A DNA stretch of 64,000 bases, from NCBI GenBank assembly GCA_026826555.1, contig JAKSZT010038752.1:37997-101996 (forward strand), read 5' to 3'. The notes under the pieces were generated by a model. That model was given only the letters and a program-made list of their open reading frames with translations. It searched no databases and was not told the origin of the DNA. Both the position numbers and the translations under genes were made by a program. Positions 26,701 to 36,690 of the stretch are shown piece after piece. How positions within the stretch are numbered: position 1 is the first letter of the stretch; each line of letters starts with the position of its first letter. This stretch comes from Tolypeutes matacus (lineage: Eukaryota > Chordata > Mammalia > Cingulata > Chlamyphoridae).

Positions 26701-29700
26701 GCCGTTTTGACCACTGTAGCTTTGTAGTATGTTTTAAAGTCAGGTAGTGTGATTCCTCCAATTTCATATTTCTTTTTCAATATGCCTTTGGCTATTCAGG
26801 TTCTCTTGCCCTTCCAAATAAATTTCATAGTTAGTTTTTTGAATTCGGTAAAAAATGCTGTGTTGATTTTTATTGGGATTGCATTAAATCTGTAGCTCAG
26901 TTTGGGTAGGATAGACTTCTTAATGATGTTTAGTCTTCCCATCCATGAACAGGGAATATTTTCCCATTTATTTAAGACTTCTTTGATTTCCTTCAACAGT
27001 GTTGTGTAGTTTTCTGTGTATGTCATTTACATCTTTAAATTTATTCCTAGGTATTTGATTCTTTTAGTTGCTATTGTAAATGGGATTTTTATCTTGATTT
27101 CCTCCTCAGATTGCTCATTATTGGTGTACAAAAATGCTACTGATTTTTGTACATTTATTTTATAATCTGTGGCTTTACTAAACTCATTTATAAGCTCTAG
27201 AAGCTTTTTTGTTCATTTCTCAGGGCTTTTCTATGTATAGGATCATGTCATCTGCAAATAGTGAAATTTTGACTTCTTCCTTTCCAATTTGGATGCCTTT
27301 TATATCTTTTTCTTGCCCAAGTGCTCAAGCAAGTACTTCTAACACAATGTTAAATAGGAGCAGTGATGGTGGGCATCCTTGTCTTGTTCCCTATCTTAGA
27401 GGGAAAGCTTTTTAGAGTTTCATCATTATATATGATGTTAGCTGTGGGTTTTTCATATATACCCTTTATCATGTTGAGTAAGTATCCTTCTATTCCTATC
27501 CTTTGTAGTGTTTTTAGGAAAGGGTGCTGTATTTTGTCGAATGCTTTTTCTGCGTCTATTGAGATGATCATGTGATTTTTATTCTTTTGACCTGTTTAAG
27601 TGGTGGATTACATTGATTGATTTTCTTATGTTGAACCATCCTTGCATACCAGGGTTGAAACCCACTTGGTCATGGTGTATAATTTGTTTGATGTGTTGTT
27701 GAATATGATTAGCAAGTATTTTGTGGAGGATTTTAGCATCTAGGTTCATTAGAGAGATTGGTCTGTAAGTTTCCTTTCTTTTTTTTTTTTTTTTTTTTTT
27801 AAAGATTTTATTTATTTATTCATTTATCCCCCCCTTGCTGCCCGTGCTCGCCGGGTCAGCCAACCACGCCGCGCGGGCGGGCCTGCCCTCACCAGGAGGC
27901 CCCGGGAACCGAACCCGGGGCCTCCCACATGGCAAACGGGAGCCCTACTGATTGAGCCACAGCCGCTCCCCTGTAATTTTCCTTTCTTGTGGCGTCTTTG
28001 TTTGGCTTTGGTATTAGGGTAATGTTGGCATCATAGAATGAGTTAGGCAGTGTTCCTTCTGCTCCTATTTTTTGGAATAGTTTAAGCAGGATTAGTGTTA
28101 GTTCTTTACAGAATGTTTGGTAGAATTCAGATGTGGAGCCGTCTGGTCCTGTGCTCTTCTTAGTTGGGAGGTTTTTGATGGCTAATTCAATCTTGTTACT
28201 TGTGATTAGTCTGTTCAGTTCATCAATTTCTTCTTTTTGTCAATGTAGGCTGCTTGTGTGTTTCTAGGAATTTGTCCATTTCCTCTAAATTATCCTTGTT
28301 GGCATATAATTTTTCAAAGTATCCTCTTATGATACTCTCTTTCTGTGGGGTTAGTGGTGATATCCCCTTCCTTGTTTCTTATTTTGTATATTTACATCTC
28401 TCTCTTTTTTTCTTTGTTAGTCCAGCTCAGGGTTTGTCAATTTTATTGATCTTCTTGAAGAAACAGCTTTTGGTTTTGTTTATTTTTCTAGTGCTTTTTT
28501 ATTTTCTATTTCATTTAGTTCTGCTCTAATCTTTGTTATTTTCTTCTTCCTATTTTCTTTGGGGTTACTTTGTTGTTCTTTTTCTAATTCCTCTAGGTGT
28601 GCAGTTAGGTCTTCAATTTTAGCTCTTCTTTTTTGATATATGCATTTATGGCTATGAATTTCCCTCTCGGTACAGCTTTTGCTGCATCCCATAGGTTTTG
28701 ATATGTTGTGTTGTCATTTTCATTCGTTTCAAGGTAGTTACTGATTTCTTTTGTAATTTCCTCCTTGACCCACTGTTTGTCTAAGAGTATGTTGTTTAAC
28801 TTCCATATCTTTATGCCTAATCTGGTTTTCTGGCCCTTACTGATTTCCAGCTCCATTCCATTGTTGTCAGAGAAATTACTTTGTATAATTTCAATCTTTC
28901 TGAATTCATTGAGAGTTGTTCTGTGGCCTAGTATGTGGTCTATCTTGGAGAATGATCCATGTGCACTCGAGAAGAAAGTATATCCTGCTGTGTTTAGGTG
29001 TAGTGTTATGGATATGTCTATTAAGTCCAGATCCTCTAATGTATTATTCAAAGTCTTTGTTTCTTTATTGATTCTCTGTCGAGATGTCCTGTCTACTGGT
29101 GATAATGGTGTATTAAAGTCCCCCACTTGGGAAGCAGCTGTGGCTCAATTGGTTGGGCTCCCGTTTGCCATATGGGAGGCCCCGGGTTTGATTCCTGGGG
29201 CCTCCTGGTGAAGGCAAGGTGGCCCGCATGGCTCATCAGCAAGATGACCCAACAGGAGATGGACATCGAGAGCACAAGCGAGGGTGGGGGGGATAGACAA
29301 ATAAATGAAAATAAATCTTAAAAAAATATAAAAATGAAGTCCCCCACTATAATTGTACGGGCATCTATTTCTCTACTTAGTTTTTCCAGTGTTTGCCTCA
29401 TGTATTTTGAGGCATTCTGCTTAGGTGCATAAATGTTTATGACTGTTCTTTCTTCTTGAAAGATTACCCTTTTTACTAATTTACAGTGACCATCTTTGTT
29501 TCTTAAAATAATTTTGCATTTGAAGTCTATTTTTTCCGATATTAGTATAGCTACTCCTGCCCTTTTTTGGTAGTTTGCTTTTAAAATTGTTTTCCAGCCA
29601 TTCACTTTCAGTCTCCTTGAATCCCTGGGTCTAAGGTGGGCTTCCTGTAGACAGCATATAGATGGGTCATATTTCCTTATCCATCCTGCCAATCTGTATC

Positions 29701-32700
29701 TCTTGATTGGTGAGTTTAATCCATTAATATTCAGTGTTATTACTGTCTAGGAATTCCTTACATTAGCCATATTTTCTTTGTGTTTATGTGTGCCATATGT
29801 TATTTGTATTTCTCTTTTTGTTTTTTAATTTTTCTTACACTCTCCTCCAACTCTCTCTCCCCTGTTATTTCCCTCAACCTGCAGCACTCCCTTTATTATT
29901 TCTTTAAGGGCAGGTTTCTTACTGGCATCCTCTCTTAATTTCTGTTTATCTGTGACTATTTTGAATTCTGCATCGTTTTTGAATGCCAGCTTTGCTGAAT
30001 AGAGAATTCATGGCTGGAAGTTTTTTTCTTTAACACCTTAACTATGTTATACCACTGCCTTCTTGCCTCCATTGTTTCAGATGAGAAATCAGCACTTAAT
30101 CTTATTGAGCTTCCCTTGTATGTGATGGTTCTCTTTTCTCTTGCTGCTTTCAGTATTCTCTCTTTGTCCTGAGCATTGGACAGCTTGACAAGTATATGTC
30201 TTGTAGCTGGCCTGTTGGGATTTTTACTGTTTGGGGTGTGCTGTGCTTCCTGGACATGTACATCTAGCTCCCTCAATAGGGTTGGGAAGTTTTCAGCTAT
30301 TATTTCCTTCAACACTCCTTCTGTCCCCTTTCCCTTCTCTTATCCCTCTGGGATGCCTATAATGTGTACGTTTGTGCGTTTTGTATTGTCATTCAGATCC
30401 CTAAGTTCCTGCTGGATTTTTTCTATGTTTTTATCTATCTGTTCTACTATCTGTTTGATTTCAGATGAAACTGTCTTCCACATCACTAATTCTTTCCTCT
30501 GCCTATTCTAATCTGCTGTTATGTGCTTCCAGTGTATCCTTGATTTCTTGGATTGTGCCTTTCATCACCATCATATCTTAGCTTTTTATGTGTGTTTACA
30601 ATTTCTTCACTACGTTCTCCCAGTGTCGTCTTAATGTCCTTAATCTCTTCCTTCACTTCATTAAGTTGGTTCATGATATTTGTTTGGACTGCTCTAATTA
30701 GTTGTTCCATGTTCTGCATCTTCTCCCGGTTTTTAGTTTGTTCATTGGACTGAGCCATATCTCCCTGTTACTTAGTATGGTTTATAATTTTCTGTTGGTG
30801 GTTAAGCATCTCTTTATCTTGATGGGTTTAGTCAGTTGATTAGTTTCTCTCTCTACTCTAGGGTTTTATTTAGTTGCTGTTCTTGTGTGCGTGGTAAGTT
30901 TTCTCTTTGACACTTTGTTCCTCTTTTTCTATTTCCTTGCTGTTGTCTATGTTCCCTTGAAAGAAAAAGATTAGGGCCAGGGAAAGGGAAAGAGGTAAGG
31001 AAAGGAAAAGAACAACAGTAATAATAGTAAAAGGTAGAAGAGGAACCCCATATAATAAGACCTAGTGAGATGTATAATTAACTCATGTAAGAAGTGCAGA
31101 GGAATAAGAATAAAGAAGTGGGGTACAATGAAATGAAGAACTGAATAGACAAAAATACCTAGAATGAATTAAAAGGCCAGAATGATAAGAAGTGAGAGAA
31201 AGAGACAATAAGCAAAAAGTTAAAAAAAGAAAGAAAACAGAATAGAGGAGATAGAAATAAAAACAAGAAAAACTGAAGACTAAACAAAGAGAGGTGGAAT
31301 GTAAGAACAAAAAGCAGAAGATAGGAAGATGAAGGAAGGAAAAGAAATAGCGTAGGTAGACAAAATTTGTATACAAAAAAAGGGAAACAAAGGGAGGGGG
31401 AAACACAAGAAACAAGACAGCAGCACCTAATTAAAAAAAAAAAAAAAAAGGAGGGGGAGAAAGAGGGGGGAAAAAAAGAAAAAAAACAAACAAGCAGTCG
31501 AACACAAACTGAGGAAAAATAGCCTTCCCTCTTAGGCCCCTGAGGAGCTTCTCAGGCTGCCAGTGTTCATCAGTCAGTTATTCTGCAGCCTGCCCTCTGC
31601 AGGTTTTAAATAGAGTTTTTACAAGCAAACTAAGTTAATTTTTTTAAAAAGGAAACTTTTTTAAGAAAAGAGACCCAGGAGACGCTAATACAAAAATACT
31701 GTCTAAGCGTTCCCTGTCCTAAAGTATCAGCTGGGTGTTTGATAGCCCAGTGGATCACTACTCTAAGGAGAGCCAGGAATCGAGCCAGGGACCTCATATA
31801 TTCAAAGCGGAGACTCCTACACTGAGCTAAACTTCTCGCTGGGTCAGTTAGCTAGAGAGCTAGAGAGCTATCCAGTCACTTTCCGAAGGGCAGGTTTGAC
31901 TCTTTGCAGTTGGGGAGATTCCTGCTGATTAGGAGCCTGTCTGCCCCTTCCCCCTTTCTATTTTCATTGCTTTCTCTACCAGGGCAGCAGGACGTGAGAG
32001 TGGATCCCCCCTCACCTCTCCTGGTCAGGTTGAGTTCCCTTCTGAAATTCAAATGGGACCCTGGTATCCAAACTCACCATAGAGAAATGACTCGCAACCC
32101 TCCTCCCAGGGGGGACCCTAAAGAAGCCCTTGGAAGGCTATTAAGCACTTTCTACTGCTTGCCTCCCTTAGGGGAGTTGGAATTTTGATAGTTTTCAGCA
32201 CAGGACTAGTCAATTGCCTGACTCCACCCACTACGATGCCAAGTTCCTCTCTCCCAGGTCTTCTAGGTAAATCAGGCTGCCTGAGCAGATTCACCTCTCC
32301 CCTCTTCCCGGAACCACCCCTTGCCAGCTGGTATGCTCTCTAAAGTTTAGTGGGGGTCCGAGTAACCAAACCCACAGAAAGGAAACCCCTCTCCACCCTT
32401 TGCTGGAACCCTATACTCACAGAGAAGGCTCCCTCCCGCTTGGTGGCCGGTGGGAGTCGGGGCTCTCGGCTTTTTGCCTTGAGGGTCGGGCCTACCCACC
32501 CGCGGTTTCCAGCCACTGGGGCGAAAAACTCAGTTTTCCCTTGGGCTTTTTCTCTCTTTGTCCAGTTCCCTCCAGATCGTTGCCCTGAAGCCTCCTGCTC
32601 TGTGGCTTCCAAAGCAGCTCACTCAGGCAGGCTCTTGCCCCTACTCAGCCGTGTCCTGCGAGAGCTGGTGAGTGCCCACTTCAGCCAGCGCCACCCTGCT

Positions 32701-34930
32701 CTCTGCTCTTGGATTTCTTTTGTTTTATCCTATTTGGGGTTTTCTCAGCTTTTTGAATCTGTATGTTTATGTTTTGCCAATTTTAGAAGTTTTCAGCCAT
32801 TATTTCTTTAAATACATTTTCATACCCACATTCTTTCTTTGCTCCTGGGATTCCAGTCCTGGGAATGTTGTGACAGGTCCCTGCTCTGCAGTCTGCTTTC
32901 TCCCTGTAGTGCAGAGCAAGTACGTTCCAGTCACCTCTCCCCAAGCTCAGCTCTGCTATGACCGGTTTCCTTGCTGAGGTTGCTGTATCATTTGTCTCAC
33001 AGGAATTCATAATTACTTGTGAAAGTGAATTTATGATGGCCACTGTGGCAGTTTGATGTAATTATGAATTCCAAAAATATAATTGAATCATGCTTGTAAA
33101 CTGATCTGTTAATCTGGGCATGATTAGGTTAGGATTAGGGCGTTGAGCCCCACCCCTTGGTGGGTGGGGAATTGAATATAAAAGGCAAGACAAAGGACAG
33201 TTAAAGCAGTCTTTTGAGAAGCAGTTTTGATGTTGGAATGAAGAGAAGAGAAGCAAGCCGTTCGCCTGATCATCTACAGCTGACCTTGTGGAGGAAACAG
33301 GAGCTAAGCCCGGAGAGAAACGCAGCCCCAGGAAGAGAGGAACCCCAGAAGCCTGAACCCTGGCATAAGCCAGCAACTGTCTTGCTCTAACACGTGGCAA
33401 TGGACTGTGGTGAGAGAAGAAACTTATGCTTTATGGCCTGGTATCTGTGGACTTCTACCCCAGATAAATACCCTTTATAAAGACCAACCCATTTTTGGTA
33501 TTTCACATTAGCACCCCTTTGGCTGATTAATACAGCCACCCAAAGTCTTTATCAGATAATTCCAGCATCTGGCCCATCTCGGTGCTGGTGTCTGTTGATG
33601 GTCTTTTCTCATTTAAGCTACAATTTTACTGGTTCTTGTCATGATGAGTGATTTTCTCTTGTATCCTTGGCACTTAAAAAGTTATATTAAGATAAAAGAA
33701 AAAAAAAAGTTATGTTAGGCAACTCTTGATCCTATTTAAACATTCTCTTCTAGCAGACACTTGCCCCACTTAGGGTTAGCATATGGATTCTGGCAGCCTC
33801 CCTGGGTGGTTTGTAGGTCTCTGCAGAGGCCAGGCAGGACCACGGCTTTCAGGGGACGTGGGGGTGATGGGCGGGCCTGCCCGTGGCCTCTTGCTGTGGG
33901 CGACTTTGCCGCGGGCAGGTCAGGCTGCCCCATTGGAGAGTACGGAGGGCAGGCAGGCTGGCCCTCCCGGCCACCAGTGTGGCTCTCCACCCAGGCCCTT
34001 ATCAGCTTCGTCTCCTCTTGCTTTTCCTGTCTCTGCTGGCAGCTCCAGTGGTAGCAGTCCTGGTGCCCAGTTCTGTCTCTGCAGTAGATGAAAATGAAAT
34101 TCAGGGAACTCACTGTAATGTCCTTCTTTAAGCATGTGTTTCCTAGCCGGTCCATCTCCTTTCCACCTTTCAGAGTCCTTTTATGGATTTTCTGTTGAAT
34201 TATTTCAGGGGTGTTTAGTTGTATTTAGGAGTAGGGAAGGTCAGTCTCAGAACCAGAAAATCAATTGGCAATGTGTTTTTCCTTTCTTCATAGAGAATAA
34301 GTAATGGTAAGTCTTGGAATTGATGGTTTTTAGCTTGTATGAAATACAGTACTTGAAATTTTTTCTGAGCATGTGCTTTATTTTTAATAAAGCCAATGCA
34401 TATTTTAGAATATACATGTTCATATACCAGGATTGGAAAAAAACTTTTATATGCATTAGTTCTATTCAGTCTACAAAAACTCTATGAAAAAGGTGCCATT
34501 TTTATCCTCAATTTTATACTGGAGGAATGCATAGAGAAGTTCGTTAATTTGTCCAAAGTCACAGAGCTGTTAAATTGGGAGGCAAACCAAGGACTCAATC
34601 CAAAATTTGTGCCTTTAACCATATACTGTACTACCTCATTAATACTAATTTTATGATGTACATTTTACATTCAAAATGATGTTTTTTTCTCATTTCTTAG
34701 GTTTCAATGATGATGGTTCACAATTTCATGAACATATATTTCTGGATAAATACCTGGAGGATTTTCCAAAACAAGGACCAGTTCACCACTTCATGGAGCT
34801 AGTGACCTGTGGCCTTTCCAAAAACCCGCATCTCAGTGTCAAACAGAAGGTTGAACACATAGAGTGGTTTAGAAATTATTTCAAAGAAAAGAGGGATATT
34901 CTAAAAGAAAGTGGCATAGAATTCAATTGA
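9263..34930 (+). CDS. MRPS31: MRPS31, mitochondrial ribosomal protein mS31 (partial gene: last five coding exons)
   Basis: Five exons (9263-9421, 11428-11568, 13382-13461, 16847-16990, 34701-34930) join in one open frame of about 250 codons, matching the C-terminal two thirds of vertebrate MRPS31 (about 395 residues in human). Diagnostic stretches are [65 protein letters not shown] and [12 protein letters not shown]. All four introns have GT-AG ends with matching phases and no exon has a stop or frameshift, so this is an intron-containing, probably functional gene, not a retrocopy. The protein is a subunit of the mitochondrial 28S ribosome. The first exons, with the mitochondrial targeting sequence, lie left of the window. 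The last intron is 17.7 kb, swollen by L1s. Its neighbour IL9R is not the human neighbour. Confidence 0.94.
9463..9904 (-). mobile_element. Composite (dimeric) tRNA-like SINE
   Basis: Two tRNA-like heads on the minus strand, one ending at 9904 (gcggatgtggctcaaatgg type) and one ending near 9690 (ggagctgaggtggcgcag type), separated by a fixed linker and followed by an A-rich tail. The same order recurs at 39206-39645, so this is a family, not a chance nest. Confidence 0.8.
10150..10570. repeat. Old interspersed repeat, LTR-like
   Basis: Contains the arrangement cttaaacaatgaatttattcactc ... gaggctaaaag ... agtctaaatcaaggcatcg known from an ancient mammalian repeat. The family was not named with certainty. 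Confidence 0.45.
11010..11209 (-). mobile_element. DAS-type SINE with (TTTA)n tail
   Basis: Flanked by the 15-bp duplication ttttagtttgtttta (10995-11009, 11210-11224). Confidence 0.94.
11428..11568 (+). CDS. MRPS31: MRPS31 exon (second in window)
   Basis: Acceptor ttttatttttcAG, donor AG|GTACTC. Codes for (S)[19 protein letters not shown]...DLRK. Length 141 nt; AG is carried into the next exon. Confidence 0.93.
11684..11765 (-). mobile_element. Short tRNA-like SINE, 'gcggatgtggctcggtggttgag' subtype
   Basis: Flanked by tctgagcagtatt (11671-11683, 11766-11778). Lies in the intron about 115 bp after an MRPS31 exon. Confidence 0.9.
11951..12123 (-). mobile_element. DAS-type SINE
   Basis: Reversed body and head between imperfect copies of acttttakcttctt (one mismatch). 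Confidence 0.9.
12252..12737 (+). pseudogene. MRPL30: MRPL30 retrocopy (mitochondrial ribosomal protein uL30m), one nonsense codon
   Basis: An intronless reading frame of 162 codons, the length of vertebrate MRPL30 (161 residues), with no indel. Recognisable stretches are [13 protein letters not shown] at 12306, [53 protein letters not shown] and [20 protein letters not shown]. Codon 10 (12279-12281) is TAG in place of the Gln codon in the targeting region, so the natural ATG at 12252 gives only nine residues. The lack of introns says retrocopy. The first possible A-tail is at 13018-13030. It sits on the same strand inside an intron of MRPS31, itself a mitochondrial ribosomal gene. The parent gene should be elsewhere. 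Confidence 0.92.
12738..13381 (+). other. Possible MRPL30 retrocopy 3'UTR and intron sequence
   Basis: AT-rich sequence ending in an A/T homopolymer block near 13018-13070, which may be the retrocopy tail. No other gene signal. Confidence 0.4.
13070..13104 (+). mobile_element. SINE head fragment, truncated at its 3' side
   Basis: Only gggaagtggctgtggctcaatcagtaggg is present, then unrelated intron sequence. Confidence 0.7.
13382..13461 (+). CDS. MRPS31: MRPS31 exon (third in window)
   Basis: Acceptor after a long T-rich tract (…ttttttAG at 13380-13381), donor CAG|GTTTGT. Codes for (S)[20 protein letters not shown]. An 80-nt exon that is too short to show as a long ORF but keeps the frame. 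Confidence 0.9.
13878..14328 (+). mobile_element. Solo LTR of MLT2-like ERVL type
   Basis: Starts TGTATTAGTCAGGGTTCTC and ends AACCATCACA, as MLT2 LTRs do. Flanked by the 5-bp duplication GGTGG (13873-13877, 14329-14333). 451 bp, no internal viral genes. Confidence 0.88.
14560..14790 (+). repeat. Ancient L2/MIR3-like 3' end
   Basis: Decayed pattern of '...taagttcctt...gagttaggtctcattcatgtttgtatacc...agtacctagc...acacatagtaa...aataaatgtttgtt'. Confidence 0.6.
14800..15312. other. MRPS31 intron, mostly unrecognised
   Basis: The end (about 15265-15308) resembles another L2-like 3' tail that is interrupted by the L1 at 15313. Confidence 0.4.
15313..15672 (-). mobile_element. 5'-truncated young L1 (3' end only)
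   Basis: Poly-T then the reverse of the L1 3'UTR and the last ORF2 codons (reads '…MNALLYEPNIL' on -). Same subfamily as L1-A and L1-B. Confidence 0.85.
15680..16260 (-). mobile_element. Old L1M-type 3' fragment
   Basis: Decayed but recognisable L1 ORF2 C-terminus and 3' region (ctgttgatggacatttgagttgttt … aataaagctgctat … aaactgcta…ttttgcaaagaagttgtaccattttaca). Confidence 0.8.
16261..16846. other. MRPS31 intron, nothing recognised
   Basis: Ordinary AT-rich intron sequence upstream of the exon at 16847. Confidence 0.5.
16847..16990 (+). CDS. MRPS31: MRPS31 exon (fourth in window)
   Basis: Acceptor ttttacAG at 16845-16846, donor CAG|GTAGGT. Codes for [20 protein letters not shown] through [16 protein letters not shown]; the region is almost unchanged from human. 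Confidence 0.94.
16991..17552. other. MRPS31 intron, nothing recognised
   Basis: Contains a T-run and A-run near 17120-17145. No exon seen. Confidence 0.5.
17553..17936 (-). mobile_element. Dimeric tRNA-like SINE
   Basis: Two tRNA-like heads on - ending near 17754 and 17936, each with a B-box-like ggttyagtttcc or ggtttggttcc, joined by a linker rich in ttgtgtc. Poly-T begins at 17553. Confidence 0.85.
18005..18200 (-). repeat. Fragment of an L1 3' region
   Basis: Pattern 'gtgaatttacaaacatgcatatcat...ccccaccaccaacacctgacattgttgtgaaacatttgttaca' resembles long L1 3'UTRs. Inferred from pattern only. Confidence 0.4.
19940..20129 (+). mobile_element. DAS-type SINE inside L1-B
   Basis: Flanked by aaaactgaagggaga (19925-19939, 20130-20144). 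Confidence 0.95.
21139..21399 (+). mobile_element. Long-form DAS-type SINE inside L1-B
   Basis: Same head as the short DAS copies but with about 70 extra bases in the body (gcaacatgacgcaacaaagg…gcaaatagacacagcgagc). Flanked by aaagacaatct copies. It suggests the short form arose by internal deletion. Confidence 0.9.
22506..23046 (+). mobile_element. Cluster of four tRNA-like SINE heads inside L1-B
   Basis: Heads start near 22508, 22632, 22735 and 22886. The first two are joined by an A-rich linker with 'aacaaacaacaagcaaacaaatgaa', and the last two by a 'gacacaacaagatgacacaacaaa' linker. The outer duplication is aacat(at)tacctag. Both dimer types recur elsewhere (36470; 53715; 57328). Confidence 0.85.
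23605..23714 (+). mobile_element. Short tRNA-like SINE with ~35-nt A-tail
   Basis: Flanked by the 18-bp duplication aagaaaacagatgaggga (23587-23604, 23715-23732). The long A-tail marks a recent insertion. Confidence 0.94.
23742..23848 (+). mobile_element. Short tRNA-like SINE, 'ctcagtggttgag' subtype
   Basis: Head gatgtggctcagtggttgag … ggtcccaggttcaatta, A-rich tail. Confidence 0.85.
27786..27971 (-). mobile_element. DAS-type SINE inside L1-C
   Basis: Flanked by near-copies of ctgtaaktttcctttctt. Confidence 0.93.
29129..29335 (+). mobile_element. DAS-type SINE variant inside L1-C endonuclease
   Basis: Flanked by aagtcccccact (29117-29128, 29336-29347). Body is intermediate between the short and long forms (cagcaagatgacccaacagg). 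Confidence 0.92.
30955..31490 (+). repeat. Purine-rich tract in the L1-C 5'UTR
   Basis: Over 500 bases almost without pyrimidine runs on + (aaggaaagg, agaaagaaaac, ggagggggaga), ending in an A-run and G-rich block near 31430-31480. Confidence 0.75.
31761..31836 (-). repeat. Isolated tRNA-like sequence
   Basis: On - it reads gtttagctcagtgtaggag (A-box-like) and ggtccctggctcgattcctg (B-box-like) about 30 bases apart, with no clear SINE body or tail. May be an old SINE head within the L1 5'UTR. Confidence 0.35.
32680..33038 (-). mobile_element. Old L1M ORF1/5' fragment (continues after the LTR to about 34150)
   Basis: Text such as ttctcagctttttgaatctg and gaagttttcagccattattt is L1 ORF1 on -. 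It resumes at 33540 with gataattccagcatctggcc … atgatgagtgattttc, split by the LTR at 33044. Confidence 0.75.
33044..33534 (+). mobile_element. Solo LTR, 5-bp target duplication
   Basis: 491 bp from TGTGGCAGTTTGATG to GATTAATACA, flanked by GCCAC (33039-33043, 33535-33539). A TATAAAA box lies near 33176. The TG…CA ends and 5-bp duplication fit an ERVL/MaLR-class LTR. No internal viral sequence. Confidence 0.85.
34455..34640 (+). repeat. MIR SINE fragment
   Basis: Core MIR order: 'gccatttttatcctcaattttatactggagga…agttcgttaatttgtccaaagtcacagagctgttaa…ggactcaatcc', just upstream of the last MRPS31 exon. Confidence 0.8.
34701..34930 (+). CDS. MRPS31: MRPS31 terminal exon
   Basis: Acceptor catttcttAG at 34699-34700. 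Codes for [20 protein letters not shown] ... [20 protein letters not shown] and ends at TGA 34928-34930. Confidence 0.95.
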
Positions 34931-35059
34931 AGATCATGTACATTTTTATTTCAAGCTATTGGATATGGATTTTATCACTAAAAATTATACTAAAATTTTC
35001 CTATTTTTGTATTAGTTATTATATCCAATTTGAATGGCATAAATATTAGGATTTTTAAA

Positions 35060-35065
35060 AATAAA
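35060..35065 (+). terminator. MRPS31: Poly(A) signal AATAAA, proximal, MRPS31
   Basis: 130 nt after the stop. A second AATAAA is at 35418-35423, so either or both may be used. Confidence 0.55.
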
Positions 35066-35417
35066 TAAAAAATATTCTCTTGCATGGAAAAAAATCATCA
35101 GCATTCAGAGGTTCAACTAGCAGTTCCAAAAAAAGAATATCTGAGAATTAGTAATAAGTTTAAGACAAATATATCTTTTTTTCATTCCGTGACCATACTT
35201 CTTTGTAGTATAGTTAAGAGTCATATATCGTATGACAAGGTGACATCAGAGTACTGTGTTATAACGTATGTTATATGATTTATATGTACAGAACACACAT
35301 GCACTTGTATATGCACATGTCCATAATGACCTGCAGTATGCATGTCTACGTTTTATACTTCACGCTCAGTTAAGTACCGTTGCCCAAGTCTGGGTCACTA
35401 GAGTGTAGCCGTGTAGA

Positions 35418-35423
35418 AATAAA
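35418..35423 (+). terminator. MRPS31: Poly(A) signal AATAAA, distal, MRPS31
   Basis: 488 nt after the stop, in sequence free of young repeats; followed within 40 nt by T/G-rich sequence. Confidence 0.5.
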
Positions 35424-36025
35424 GGGCTTGTTCTTATCCCTTCCAGTACATTAGGTCTTCTTCATGCCAAAGTTAGAACTTTGATTGTCCATTATGGTGC
35501 TGAGCACTGTGGCAAATTCATATAAGAAGATTCTGAGAAAAAAAAAAAAAACACCCCAAAACAGTTTACAGTGGTCCCAGGCTTGGCACAAGCAAACAGA
35601 AGTCGCCTCTGGAGGAAGCCACCAAAATCCAGGCCTTCAGATTCCAACGCACCATGAATATGCACCGGCAGAAACAAAGACAATCGGTTCAGGCTCATAA
35701 AGCCTTTAAATATTGGGCTTTACAGATTTGGAATATAAAATATGTATAAGGTAGAATAAAATACATAAAGTGACCAAGTAGATTTGAAAGCAATTAAGAA
35801 TTTAATGAAGGCATTTAACAGCAGATTAGGCACTAGAAGATATATCTAAAGAAAGTATCCAGATTCAGTAGAGAGAAGCAAAAAGAAAAGAAATGAGAAA
35901 GGTTTAACATAAGAAAATAACATACATGGAATCAGGTTTCCAGAAGGTGAAAAAAGAGAAAATGGGTCAGAGGCTCTTTGTGAAGTTAATGGTGAGAAGT
36001 TTTACTACTTATAAAAGGCATCAGG

Positions 36026-36116
36026 TTGGGGGCGGATGTGGCTCAACTGGTGGGGCGTCCGTCTCCCATATGGAGGGACCCGGGTTCGATCCCCGGGACC
36101 TCCCGGTAAAAAAAAA
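36026..36116 (+). mobile_element. Short tRNA-like SINE
   Basis: Flanked by aaaaggcatcag (36013-36024, about 36117-36128). Confidence 0.93.
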
Positions 36117-36302
36117 AAAAGGCATCAGTTCCCAGATTATGATCTCTTGGGTCATATATAGAAACTACCCAATAACAACACTTTCAAGTACACATAGAAC
36201 ACAATTTTTATTTTAATTTGGATATTTAATTCATTTGTAGTTATAATTACTAATTTATGTCTAACACTTTTGTGTACCCTTCCTATCTTTTCTGGCCTTT
36301 TT

Positions 36303-36402
36303 ATTTTTTATTTTTATTTTTTACCGGGAGGTCCCGGGTATCGAACCCGGGTCCCTCCATATGGGAGACGGACGCCCAACCATTTGAGCCACATCCTTCC
36401 CC
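36303..36402 (-). mobile_element. Short tRNA-like SINE
   Basis: Flanked by ttttctggccttttta copies on both sides. Confidence 0.93.
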
Positions 36403-36473
36403 CTTTTCTGGCCTTTTTAATTGCTTATTCCACACTAATTGGAGAGGGGGATACAATACAAAATACCTTTTTG

Positions 36474-36690
36474 TATTTGTGGCTCAAGCAGTTGAACACC
36501 TGCTTCCCACATTGGGAGGTCCTGGGTCTGGTCCCCAGTGCCTCCTAAAAAAAAACAAAAACAATAAGCAAAACAAATGAAAAAAAAAACAACTCAGAGG
36601 AGCTGATGTGGCTCAGTGGTTGAGCACCGACTTCCCACATATGAGGTCCCGGGTTCAATCCCTGGCCCTGGTACCTCAAAAAAAGAAAAG
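36474..36690 (+). mobile_element. Dimeric tRNA-like SINE with A-rich linker
   Basis: Head 1 at 36474, linker aacaataagcaaaacaaatg, head 2 at 36598 (gctgatgtggctcagtggttgag). Same order as 22506-22720. Confidence 0.82.

Larger units (their letters stand above)
24490..32670 (-). mobile_element. Near full-length older L1 with long 3'UTR (L1-C)
   Basis: On -, 5'UTR about 32670-30760, ORF1 remnants 30758-29956, ORF2 remnants 29740-25560 ([38 protein letters not shown]), then about 1 kb of C-rich 3' sequence to about 24500. Frames are broken in many places. SINEs at 27786 and 29129 have inserted. The 3'UTR differs from the roughly 150-bp 3'UTR of L1-A and L1-B, so this is another lineage. Confidence 0.88.
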
